A DNA stretch of 64,000 nucleotides, from assembly GCF_000252165.1 (NCBI RefSeq), contig NZ_BAET01000030.1:62001-126000 (forward strand). Reading direction: 5' to 3'. This stretch comes from Glaciecola punicea ACAM 611. Its GTDB lineage: Bacteria > Pseudomonadota > Gammaproteobacteria > Enterobacterales > Alteromonadaceae. Below are positions 1 through 11,124 of the stretch, piece by piece; the first letter of the stretch is position 1, and every line of letters starts with the position of its first letter. The translations under genes were made by a program, and so were the position numbers. The notes under the pieces were generated by a model. That model was given only the letters and a program-made list of their open reading frames with translations. It was not told where the DNA came from and did not search any database.

Positions 1-149
1 TAGCGAAACAAGTCCCACGTGCCGCCCATAGCGCTGCGCGCTTCTATAATAGCGTATGACTTACGTGGGCAGTTTTTTTGTAAATGATAAGCTGCGCCAA
101 TACCAGAAATACCGGCGCCTATAATGAGCACGTCTACTTCTTTTTTCAT
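1..149 (-). CDS. Flavin-containing monooxygenase, N-terminal part (runs off left edge)
   Basis: Only the first 49 residues are in the window. They begin [20 protein letters not shown], a Rossmann FAD-binding fold with GxGxxG, and reach [13 protein letters not shown]. The GGTWD(L/F)F(R/K) element after the first beta-alpha-beta unit is typical of Baeyer-Villiger and FMO-type NAD(P)H-dependent monooxygenases, which insert oxygen into ketones or oxidise soft nucleophiles. The ATG at 149 is about 18 bases from a GGAG. An in-frame TTG at 158 sits 8 bases from that GGAG and may be the real start, adding three residues. Substrate cannot be told from this fragment. Confidence 0.82.
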   Translation of the reverse strand, partial: MKKEVDVLIIGAGISGIGAAYHLQKNCPRKSYAIIEARSAMGGTWDLFR

Positions 150-313
150 GCTGCTCAAGCTAAGATCTCCTTTATTTTTACGCGGTAAATCGTAACTTGT
201 TTCGCACTATAGACAGTCTGGTCAGCTATTTAATTAGTACCAAGGTGGTTACCATTTGCGGTCATATTTTTATTTTGCCTAGCAATTAACCATAGCATAA
301 ATCGCATAAAATA

Positions 314-631
314 GTGAATTTGTTGGCCATATTATATAAGCGCAAGGGTCATCCTGAGAAAACCTTTGAGATTTATGAATTTCTAGATAAAAACAACATT
401 TTGTCGTATACGGTACTAGAAAATTTCGCCTCTATTCTATTTAAAGAAGGCGATACACAAAGAGCCGATGGCTTAATGCAGAAAATAGAATTAACTAATG
501 AAGATAATCCTTCTTGGCTGTATGCGGCGAGAAAACAAGTAGAACTTCAAAACTATACATGTGCAAAACGTTACTTGTGAATAAGCCTAGGGCTTGCAGC
601 GCTAACAGGCGAAATTTATGGCTTATACGAA
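314..631 (+). pseudogene. Decayed TPR-protein remnant
   Basis: The frame opens with GTG at 314 and reads tetratricopeptide-like helices (LLAILYKRKGHPEKTFEIYE, then NPSWLYAARKQVELQNYTCA), stopping at TGA 578-580. The same frame continues in recognisable TPR-like sequence (GLAALTGEIYGLYE) to TAA near 631, so the TGA looks like a nonsense mutation in a longer gene. The helix pattern recalls the TPR tail of marine transglutaminase-like/TPR proteins, but no N-terminal domain is present. No ribosome binding site is convincing. I read it as the truncated core of a lost gene rather than a functional 88-residue protein. Confidence 0.5.
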
Positions 632-770
632 TAAGGAGTCTAAAGCCTGACTATGCTTAACTCGTTTAAATCTTTGAATAGTCTATCCAAAGCATAATCG
701 GTTCTGAACCAGATTGACCAAGGCGCGTATCCTATTATCTATGCGAATTTTACATCATAAGGCTTAATCC

Positions 771-1163
771 ATGCTTGACGCACTTCAGCTAGTGTTATTA
801 TCCGTCATATTTGGCGGCATGGTGACATTCCAAATTCTATTTGCACCCTTAATCTTTATCAAGCTGAAAATAGATATTGCTAGGCCGTTTATTCGTGCTT
901 TTTTTCCCTTCTACTACCTGTACTTTGCTGCACTTAGCCTAGCATACCTGATCATTTGTTTATTCGTGGGTGACAATGTTCAAGCGATTATAGCAGGCGT
1001 GTCTTTACTCGGATTTATAATCTCACGTCAACTCCTTATGCCTAAGGCAAATACAGCGTCTGATGCGAATCAAAAGTCGAGATTTAATTTACTGCACAGG
1101 GCTACGGTTGCCATAAATACACTGCAGTTGGCGGCATTTTTTGCTGCTTTGATATTAATCTAG
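771..1163 (+). CDS. DUF4149 / TMEM205-like small membrane protein
   Basis: This 130-residue protein has four predicted membrane helices (roughly residues 5-30, 43-65, 70-90 and 110-130). The features FGGMVTFQILFAPLIF near the N terminus and FFPFYYLYF before helix 2 fit the DUF4149 (TMEM205-like) family of inner-membrane proteins, whose biochemical role is unknown. AAGG lies seven bases before the ATG. It stands alone, with decayed sequence on both sides and no operon partner. Family assignment rests on the GGM...FAP and FP-Y-Y pattern; function is not inferred. Confidence 0.7.
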   Translation: MLDALQLVLLSVIFGGMVTFQILFAPLIFIKLKIDIARPFIRAFFPFYYLYFAALSLAYLIICLFVGDNVQAIIAGVSLLGFIISRQLLMPKANTASDANQKSRFNLLHRATVAINTLQLAAFFAALILI

Positions 1164-1523
1164 CCACTTGCTGCGATACCAAATAAGCTAAAATTAAGTA
1201 TGCAGTTGTGCTCTGATTGGTCGTAAATATTGAGTCAATCTTAAGCTTGGCTTTTAACAGGTAAAGGCAGCAGGTGTAAATATTACCTTGAAGCCAGCTA
1301 TACGCTGGTAAACAGACCATCAAAGGCGAGTCCAATCGATATTATTGTTGTCATCCTAATAGTCAAGCTATGGAGCGCGTTTCGGGATTATTTTTTTCCC
1401 AGAAAATAGGCAATACATCCCTGTTAGATCTTCACAGCTAAGTTTTAGATTGGATTTGTCTTCGCTTCTATTCAGTATCAGCTCTATTATATTTATTCTG
1501 TTCGTTACTTTGGTGCCAATTAG
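1164..1523. other. Non-coding stretch, no gene seen
   Basis: About 360 bases without a supportable gene. It is AT-rich with short stop-interrupted frames. I looked specifically just before the RelE-like frame at 1524 for an antitoxin gene, the usual partner, and found none. Confidence 0.5.
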
Positions 1524-1784
1524 GCAAATTATAGAATAACGTTTAAAAAATCAGTCGCAAAGGATTTAAAGTCATTACCTAAATCGGATGTTATTAAAAT
1601 AATCGCAAAGATCGCTAGTCTTGCTGAAGATCCAAGGCGGGTTGGTGCAATCAAACTCAACGGCAATGAATTATACCGCATACGTCAAGGATTTTATTGT
1701 ATTGTGTATGAGATTAAGCATCAAGAACTGACGGTTTTGTGCATAAGAGTAGGGCACAGGTCTGATATACACAAACGCACGTAA
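1524..1784 (+). pseudogene. RelE/ParE-family toxin frame without a start codon
   Basis: An 86-codon frame reads ANYRITFKKSVAKDLKSLP at its start, then KIIAKIASLAEDPR, KLNGNELYRIRQGFYCIVYE and RVGHRSDIHKRT before TAA. This is the full RelE fold: an N-terminal KKSVAKDL helix, the central L-x-G...YR(I/V)RxGxYR(I)xY strand pair and the C-terminal GHRxDIY-type motif. RelE toxins cleave ribosome-bound mRNA or bind gyrase. The codon just before the conserved A-N-Y-R is TAG, and there is no ATG, GTG or TTG in the first half of the frame, so the start codon appears lost. No antitoxin gene lies upstream or downstream. It is probably an inactivated toxin relic. Confidence 0.72.
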
Positions 1785-1957
1785 CAATGCAAATAAAGAC
1801 GGGCAGCCTAGAAGAGCCCTTAGTCTGACGCTTATTTCGGTGTTAATTTTAAGGTCTGTTATTAAGAAACACCTAAGAAACACCTAAGTATAAAGCATTG
1901 ACATTTCGTGTTTTTAAATAGAGCTGTCTTATTCTTCAATGGCAGAAAGCTAATGGA

Positions 1958-2041
1958 TCAGGTCCACTTAGCAAGCACAAAGTATAACTAGGAAAATCTC
2001 TCAAGGTCAGGTTGACTTAGCAAACACAAAAGGCATAACTA
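1958..2041. repeat. Imperfect direct repeat, two copies of about 34 bp
   Basis: Copy 1 is 1958-1990 and copy 2 is 2007-2041. Both open with TCAGGT, share CTTAGCAA-CACAAA in the middle and end with ATAACTA. The opening resembles the GGGTCAGGTCCAAT motif found at 59636 and 62288. The repeat lies upstream of the oxidoreductase at 2121. Its role is unknown. Confidence 0.6.
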
Positions 2042-2120
2042 GTAAGCATGTAAACGACATGTTATTTTATGCATAATGACAACGCTAGTTACTATCAATC
2101 CCTTAATTTGCGAGAAAAAA

Positions 2121-3239
2121 ATGACCACTACTAAGCAACTGTTTACCCATATTTCATCTGATGCGTTCTTAACCATTTCACTTGACGAGGTAGATGTACC
2201 CGCGCCAAAACCGCATGAAGTGATTGTTAAAATTGAAGCTGCGCCTATTAATCCCTCTGATATGTGGCCTATGTTTGGCCCAGCTAATCTGGCAGATGCC
2301 ACGTTTGATGCCAGCAGCAATAAGCTTAGTGCGCCGGTGCACCCCGGTATTCTGTCCCGTATACGGTCGCGCGTAGATCAAAAGTTGCCCATCGGGAATG
2401 AAGGTGCAGGTACCGTTGTTGCGGCCGGTGACAGCCCACAAGCACAAGCGCTTATGGGCAAAACGGTTGGCGTACTTACAGGCGCAACGTATACGCAACA
2501 TTGTTGCGTGCCTGTGCAGGCATGTATTGTGCACAATGAGGGTACGAGCGCTCGCCAAGCAGCCTCTTCTTTTGTTAATCCGCTCACCGCTTTGTGTATG
2601 GTTGAAACAATGTGCCGTGAAGGGCATACCGCGCTTGTGCACACCGCTGCCGCTTCAAGCTTAGGTGTTATGCTAAATAAAATTTGTATTGCGCAAGGCA
2701 TCAGCTTAGTTAACATTGTGCGCAAACAAGAGCAGGTAGATATGCTCAGTGATTTAGGCGCTAAATATGTGCTCAATTCTACCAGCGAAAGTTTCAAAAA
2801 AGACCTATATAAGGCCATAAAGGAAACCGGAGCAACACTGGCATTTGACGCAATTGGCGGCGGCAACCTCGTCAGCGATATTCTTAGTGCAATGGAAGCC
2901 GTAGGCAGCAAAGACGCTACCGGCTTTAACACCTATGGCTCTGCCGAAAATAAGCAAATATACGTTTATGGTAATTTAGATTTTACCCCCACGGTATTAA
3001 ATCGCGCCTACGGTATGACTTGGAATATAGGCGGATGGCTGCTGATGCGCTTCTTAGGTTCACTAGAAGTTAAAGACGTATTGGCCTTGCATAAACGAGT
3101 TGCCGATGAGATAAATACAACCTTTGCGCTTGAATTTAGTAATGAAATTTCACTCATTGACGCCATGAAACCTAAGAATATCACTCGTTATAATGCAAAG
3201 AAAACCGGCGAAAAATTCTTTATTAATCCATCTTTATAA
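2121..3239 (+). CDS. MDR-superfamily NAD(P)H-dependent oxidoreductase (quinone reductase type)
   Basis: A 372-residue medium-chain dehydrogenase/reductase. The N-terminal GroES-like domain has VIVKIEAAPINPSDM and the GNEGAGTVVAAG signature. The coenzyme domain follows from about residue 170, with an altered glycine motif (ALVHTAAASSLG). There is no GHE catalytic-zinc signature or structural-zinc cysteine cluster, so this is a zinc-independent quinone oxidoreductase or enoyl reductase type; the substrate is unknown. An upstream in-frame ATG at 2076 would add 15 residues unlike the family. The ATG at 2121 starts the conserved protein and has GAG seven bases before it, so I prefer it. It is monocistronic. 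Confidence 0.82.
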   Translation: MTTTKQLFTHISSDAFLTISLDEVDVPAPKPHEVIVKIEAAPINPSDMWPMFGPANLADATFDASSNKLSAPVHPGILSRIRSRVDQKLPIGNEGAGTVVAAGDSPQAQALMGKTVGVLTGATYTQHCCVPVQACIVHNEGTSARQAASSFVNPLTALCMVETMCREGHTALVHTAAASSLGVMLNKICIAQGISLVNIVRKQEQVDMLSDLGAKYVLNSTSESFKKDLYKAIKETGATLAFDAIGGGNLVSDILSAMEAVGSKDATGFNTYGSAENKQIYVYGNLDFTPTVLNRAYGMTWNIGGWLLMRFLGSLEVKDVLALHKRVADEINTTFALEFSNEISLIDAMKPKNITRYNAKKTGEKFFINPSL

Positions 3240-3253
3240 GTCACTGTAGTGTA

Positions 3254-3302
3254 GCCGCCTATTTTGCGATTGCGGACTTGATGCGTTCTCAATCGCAGCG
3301 GC
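3254..3302. terminator. Stem-loop downstream of the MDR gene
   Basis: TGCGATTG (3265-3272) pairs with CAATCGCA (3290-3297), and an outer GCCGC (3254-3258) can pair with GCGGC (3298-3302). It lies 14 bases after the stop at 3239. No clean T-run follows, so intrinsic termination is only possible. Confidence 0.35.
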
Positions 3303-3468
3303 ATCAACAATCAGTATTACTTATCTTTGCTTATTGGTGCTGTCTTTGTTTACTTGATAATTGAAAGGCTTTTCACATAAATTAGGGCCCATACTTAAAT
3401 GCGCTATAAGTATTTTCAGTGCTCAAAATAATAATAACGATAAGAAAAAAAATGCGGGGTATAGCCTT

Positions 3469-4599
3469 CTACAGCTCAAAGTAATTTGTAAAGCACTTAT
3501 AAAGCTGTGTACCGCCGAAAACGCTGGCAGACGGGAAGTGAAGAATAGGTATCAAATCGCAAGGTGCAATAACCTCAAACGTTGCTTTTTCATTATCGAG
3601 TTCATCAATATTAAGTACTCTTGCCAAAACCCCCCCTTTTTCGACAACCGTGCCGGGTTTTGCCACATATTCAACCATACCACCAAACTGACTAAACATT
3701 ACTTTGTAGTCTTTCAGGTAAACTGCGCGCCTAATCATTTCCTTTGGTGAATACTGCTTTGTTACAAAGCATTTTTTATGGGATAGGTACGTTAGTATAC
3801 TGATAGAATCTGCAACGCCTGCTTCAAATTCGATGACCTCTTGAGATCCCATTTCAACTGTAAAAGCTTCTACACCAAAGTCCCACTCTTTTTCTGGGAA
3901 CTTTTCTTGCAGCGCGTTTTTCAAAGACCACCAAGGGCAAAACGTTGCCTCATCTAAGGCACCAGAAAAGACATTTGGGATCAGAATAACATTTGGAATA
4001 TTGAAGAACTTCGCGGAATGTTGAGCGTATTCAGGCACGTAAATATGCCTGGTTGATACAGGACCATTATGAAGATCAAGCACAATATCTGCTTCAAGTG
4101 CCATTTTTTGGAGCTTTAAGTTCAAGCACTCAGCAAGCCCTAAACCCCAAATATTGTTAAGTTTCTTCTCAATTGACACCTTTAGTTTGCTGCGGTACTC
4201 AGTTTTGATTTTATCAATATCACTGTCTGGATTAATACTGTTTGCGTACTGCGCTATTAAATCTTTGTCGTAGTGGTAGGCGCGATTCCAGTTTTGACCG
4301 TTAACTGGATCAAATCGGCCTAAGGTATACTCTCCCGATTTAAGGTTACTTCCTACTGGGTTGCAGTTGGGAACAAGCGTGATTTCCCCTCTAAGATCAG
4401 CTCCTTGCAAGTGTTTTAACAAGTGAAACAGTACAATATTCCCCTGTACTTCAGCGCCGTGAATGGAACTTTGAAGGTATACTTTGGGTCCAGGCAAGTT
4501 ACTTTTAAATTTATAAACCGGTACATTTAAGTCTCGCCCTGATGCATTTTGCGCGACGACTAAATACTCTTTTGAAAAGGCTACCTTAGCTTTAGCCAT
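3469..4599 (-). CDS. Succinylglutamate desuccinylase/aspartoacylase-family zinc hydrolase
   Basis: A 376-residue M14-type zinc amidohydrolase. It shows SSIHGAEVQGN (H-x-x-E zinc pair), LVPNCNPVG, the third zinc ligand in LDLHNG and the catalytic-glutamate region VEMGS. About 100 C-terminal residues form the beta-rich lid typical of the AstE/AspA superfamily. Such enzymes release an acyl group or a carboxylic acid from an N-acyl amino acid or amide; the exact substrate is unknown because the gene is not in an arginine-catabolism (ast) operon. GAGG lies eight bases before the ATG, inside the stub gene at 4603-4758, which ends only three bases upstream. Translation may therefore be coupled to that stub. 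Confidence 0.8.
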   Translation of the reverse strand: MAKAKVAFSKEYLVVAQNASGRDLNVPVYKFKSNLPGPKVYLQSSIHGAEVQGNIVLFHLLKHLQGADLRGEITLVPNCNPVGSNLKSGEYTLGRFDPVNGQNWNRAYHYDKDLIAQYANSINPDSDIDKIKTEYRSKLKVSIEKKLNNIWGLGLAECLNLKLQKMALEADIVLDLHNGPVSTRHIYVPEYAQHSAKFFNIPNVILIPNVFSGALDEATFCPWWSLKNALQEKFPEKEWDFGVEAFTVEMGSQEVIEFEAGVADSISILTYLSHKKCFVTKQYSPKEMIRRAVYLKDYKVMFSQFGGMVEYVAKPGTVVEKGGVLARVLNIDELDNEKATFEVIAPCDLIPILHFPSASVFGGTQLYKCFTNYFEL

Positions 4600-4602
4600 T
4601 TG

Positions 4603-4758
4603 CTATACCTCAACCTTATGAATAAAGCTTTGAATATAAGCGTTAAAGCCATGCTGAGGGTCACAAATTCGATAAACAGGCACGTTAAGACCTAGATCCG
4701 ACGCATATTGAGCAACGGTGATATGAGAGTTTGGTAGACGAGTATGAGCTTTTGGCAT
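4603..4758 (-). pseudogene. 51-codon stub homologous to the N terminus of the next gene
   Basis: This short frame begins MPKAHTRLPNSHITVAQYAS, ends FIHKVEV and then a stop. It aligns without gaps over its whole length to residues 1-51 of the desuccinylase-type protein directly downstream: about 22 of 51 positions match by my count, including VAQ-AS, LNVPVY, Y-QS-IH and EV. The frame stops exactly where the zinc-binding H-x-x-E segment would continue. It looks like the remnant of a tandem paralogue whose body was deleted, leaving its 5' end joined to an intact copy three bases away. It may still be translated, supplying the ribosome binding site for the next gene. Confidence 0.7.
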
Positions 4759-4993
4759 TGTTAGGAATTAGCAGATTGCATTGATTGGCTTCGTCATTTG
4801 ACAATAAAGCATTGCACTTTTGAAGTAAATCACCGCGTTAACAAAATTTACAAAAAATGCTTATAAAGCATCAAAGTATATGGATGTGAGCTATATAGTA
4901 ATAGCAAGGCTTGGCATTAGCTCACCAATCTATACAATACTGGTTAAGCATAAGCACCATAGTAAGTAACAAATAGCATATTTGGAGAATTAA

Positions 4994-5761
4994 ATGAAAC
5001 TAGTATCTTGGAACGTTAACGGCATTCGAGCTGCAGTGAAAAAAGATTTTTTACAATCGCTTGCCGCGATGGATTGCGACGTACTGTGCCTACAAGAAAC
5101 TAAAGCACAAGACGAACAGGTCATTGAAGCACTGTGTGATTTGCATGGCTACCATATTTTCACCAATTCAGCGGTGAAAAAAGGCTACTCTGGCACTAGT
5201 GTTATTACCCGCGTAGAACCCATAGATGTCACGAAAGATATCGGCATATCTGAGCATGATCAAGAAGGGCGAGTGCTTTGCGCCGAGTTTTCTGATTTTT
5301 ATCTGGTCACAGTATACACGCCTAATTCAGGCAGTGAGTTGAAGCGCCTAGGGTATCGCGGGCAGTGGGATGCAGACTTCTTAACCTATATAAAAGCGCT
5401 TGAGGCGAAAAAGCCGGTGGTGATTTGTGGAGACTTAAATGCAGCGCATAAAGACCTAGATTTGGCCAGACCTAAGCCAAATTACAATAAAAGTGCAGGC
5501 TACACCCAACAAGAAATAGACGGCATAGACAATCTTATTGCCGCAGGCTTTATTGATTCATTTCGACATGTGCACCCTGATACCGTTAAATACAGTTGGT
5601 GGAGCTATAGGGCAGGAGCGAGAGAGCGTAACGTTGGCTGGAGAATAGATTATTTTTTGGTGTCTAGTGCATTAGCCGCAAATATTAGCGATGCTGAGAT
5701 ATATGATGATATTCACGGCTCTGACCACTGCCCGGTTAGTGTTAAGCTAGCGTTTAAATAA
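4994..5761 (+). CDS. xthA: Exodeoxyribonuclease III
   Basis: A 255-residue AP endonuclease/3'-5' exonuclease of the ExoIII/Ape1 family, which nicks abasic sites and removes 3' blocks in base-excision repair. The signature elements are in order: SWNVNGIRA, CLQETKAQ (metal-binding Glu), the YTPNSG loop, CGDLNAAH (catalytic Asp/Asn), WSYR and the C-terminal GSDHCPV (His/Asp). Length equals the usual size. TTGGAG lies seven bases before the ATG. It stands alone between divergent or unrelated genes. Confidence 0.96.
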   Translation: MKLVSWNVNGIRAAVKKDFLQSLAAMDCDVLCLQETKAQDEQVIEALCDLHGYHIFTNSAVKKGYSGTSVITRVEPIDVTKDIGISEHDQEGRVLCAEFSDFYLVTVYTPNSGSELKRLGYRGQWDADFLTYIKALEAKKPVVICGDLNAAHKDLDLARPKPNYNKSAGYTQQEIDGIDNLIAAGFIDSFRHVHPDTVKYSWWSYRAGARERNVGWRIDYFLVSSALAANISDAEIYDDIHGSDHCPVSVKLAFK

Positions 5762-5965
5762 ACGTGTAAAAAATATTAATGTGGAAAATAACATGGTGAC
5801 GCGAAACGTGAGTAGAGGTGAAAAGAGATGAACAAAGGAGAAAAGAAGTAAATAATAGTGAGTAACAAACCAAAATCATAAATTATCGTACTAAACATAA
5901 TATAAGTCTGCAGCACCGACACTTTGTATGCCTACTGCGACCTTGTCTAATTTGTAAGGAATACT

Positions 5966-6406
5966 ATGCTAAGAAAATTAAAAGACTTTTTTACTGCCGA
6001 ACTCCAAGTAAAAGATAAAATAGACCCCACCAAGGCCTTACAGAGAGCAAGTGCGATGCTATTAATGGAGGTGTGCAGAGCCGATTTCGACTTAGCCTCA
6101 AGTGAAAAAAACAGGGTTATTGACTTACTAAGGTCTTTATTCAATTTGACTGAAACTGAAGTGGCCGAACTGGTAGAGTACAGTGAAGCCAAAACAGAAG
6201 AAAACACCTCTATGCACCCGTTAACCTCATTAATAAATGAGCATTACGAATACGAGCAGCGAGTAAACCTAATTAGCTTAATGTGGAAAGTCGCCTATGC
6301 CGATGGTGACTTAGATAAATATGAAGATAGCATTATTCGAAAAGCCGCCGACCTGTTATACATTAGGCATAGCGACTTTATAAAAACTAAACTGGCAGCG
6401 GCTTAG
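5966..6406 (+). CDS. TerB-family protein
   Basis: A 146-residue all-helical protein matching the TerB/DjlA N-terminal fold. It has an acidic metal-binding pattern (MLLMEVCRADFDLASSEK and WKVAYADGDLDKYE), with the repeated D-x-D/E placed as in TerB. TerB proteins are linked to tellurite resistance and phage-related stress, but single genes such as this one have no fixed role. It has a strong AAGGA site before the ATG and lies 28 bases upstream of the PLP enzyme at 6435, so the two are probably co-transcribed. Confidence 0.8.
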   Translation: MLRKLKDFFTAELQVKDKIDPTKALQRASAMLLMEVCRADFDLASSEKNRVIDLLRSLFNLTETEVAELVEYSEAKTEENTSMHPLTSLINEHYEYEQRVNLISLMWKVAYADGDLDKYEDSIIRKAADLLYIRHSDFIKTKLAAA

Positions 6407-6434
6407 GCCACTGTCACAGCTAAAAGAGCAGACA

Positions 6435-9765
<3,331 letters not shown>

Positions 9766-10002
9766 TTACTTCATGGCTTAAGTATAGTGTATATTGTGTG
9801 TTGACGCTTTGATTACATGCAAATTTTACTACTCACATTAATCCTTATGATTACCCATAATTTGGCGATATAGCAATAGTAAGCTCACGTGTCGACTACT
9901 TACAAAAATATCCGTCAGTAAATAAGCCTTATTTCTCACCGCATGTAAAGTATTTTACAAAAAACCGATAAAAGGCTAAGCAAAATGGGCGCAAGCAAGT
10001 GC

Positions 10003-11052
10003 TTATTTAGCCGCTAAGATTGGGCATTTACCGTTTATAAGCGTGGGTGACAGGGGCACCGAAGGGTCCCATATTCTATCCCATATAGATGTTATTTGAC
10101 CAAGATCTGGACGCATAGAGATCTTTTCATAGTTGCCTGCTACCACCGTGCCTTCTACATATTCTCCGACCGCAAAATTAAACACATAGCCACATTCAGC
10201 GCCCATTCGTAAATCTTGTAGTACCACGTTATTGCCATTTTGTTTAATCGCATAAAACCCTTTTGTAAACCAACGCAAACGCTGCACGCCCCATTCATTG
10301 TCAATGTTTTTGAGTAGGTCTGGGTCTGTTGCAAAAGTCGTAAAGCTTACTTCGCTTGGGCTATCAAAAATAGAGGCATAACCTTCGTAGTATTGATTAT
10401 TAGACATAGCCACTATGCGCCATAAAAATGTGGTCAGGGGCGCGGGCGTGCTCATAAAGTGGGTGCTACTTTTACCCTGCTCCACCAAAGCGGCTTCTAC
10501 CTTTTTGTCGATATAAACTTTAGCCCCTAGCGACCAAGCTATGTACAGAGTGCTTACAATAAGACCAACAGCATTTACACGACTAGCGTTGGCGTGACTG
10601 ATTTTGGGTGTAGCGGCAATAGTAAGACAAAACAGCAAGGGTAGGGTGTATAAAGGATCAATAATAAAAAGATTTGAAACCCCAAACGGATATTCAGTAA
10701 GAGGCCACAGCAGCTGCGTACCGTAAACCGTTAGACTGTCTAAGACAGCATGTGTGCTCAAGGTTAAAAACACCAGCCAAAACCAGCCTTTTTTATAGAC
10801 AGTAGTGTGAGTATGCACTTTCAATATGAGCCACACAATTATCGGGCTCACAAGAAGGTGCATTAATATAGAATGGCTAAAGCCTCGATGATAAGTGAAG
10901 GCCTCAACTTCACCTGCATAGGGCAAAAATACGTCAAGGTCAGGTAGCGTTCCAAGCGCAGCTCCCCAAAGTATCGCTTTGCGGCCTACTTTACTGCCTA
11001 ATACCGCATAACCAACGGCGCCACCTAAGGCAATTTGGGTTAATGAATCCAT
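10003..11052 (-). CDS. YdjM-like membrane-bound metal-dependent hydrolase
   Basis: A 349-residue protein of the YdjM/DUF457 family. The N-terminal half has membrane helices carrying conserved acidic and histidine motifs: MDSLTQIALGGAVG, LPDLDVFLP, YHRGFSHSILMH and STHAVLDSLTVYG. These His/Asp positions are the proposed metal ligands. The C-terminal ~150 residues are soluble and less conserved. The E. coli relative is SOS-induced, but no LexA-type palindrome is visible upstream here. It lies 72 bases after the hybrid kinase and may be the last gene of that operon. Activity of the family is not firmly known. Confidence 0.8.
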   Translation of the reverse strand: MDSLTQIALGGAVGYAVLGSKVGRKAILWGAALGTLPDLDVFLPYAGEVEAFTYHRGFSHSILMHLLVSPIIVWLILKVHTHTTVYKKGWFWLVFLTLSTHAVLDSLTVYGTQLLWPLTEYPFGVSNLFIIDPLYTLPLLFCLTIAATPKISHANASRVNAVGLIVSTLYIAWSLGAKVYIDKKVEAALVEQGKSSTHFMSTPAPLTTFLWRIVAMSNNQYYEGYASIFDSPSEVSFTTFATDPDLLKNIDNEWGVQRLRWFTKGFYAIKQNGNNVVLQDLRMGAECGYVFNFAVGEYVEGTVVAGNYEKISMRPDLGQITSIWDRIWDPSVPLSPTLINGKCPILAAK

Positions 11053-11124
11053 AGTGTCGTGTTTTATCCGTGGGTTGAAATATTGTCTTGTTTGCTAATG
11101 CGGGAGGCGCTTCACGATTTTACG

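Noticed and set aside
2178-2932. Long minus-strand open frames opposite the MDR gene
   Set aside because: They are shadows of the plus-strand gene: composition is Cys/His-rich without domain features, and the plus frame has a complete MDR protein.
11053-11124. LexA box before the YdjM-like gene
   Set aside because: The E. coli relative is SOS-controlled, but no CTG-N10-CAG element is present here.
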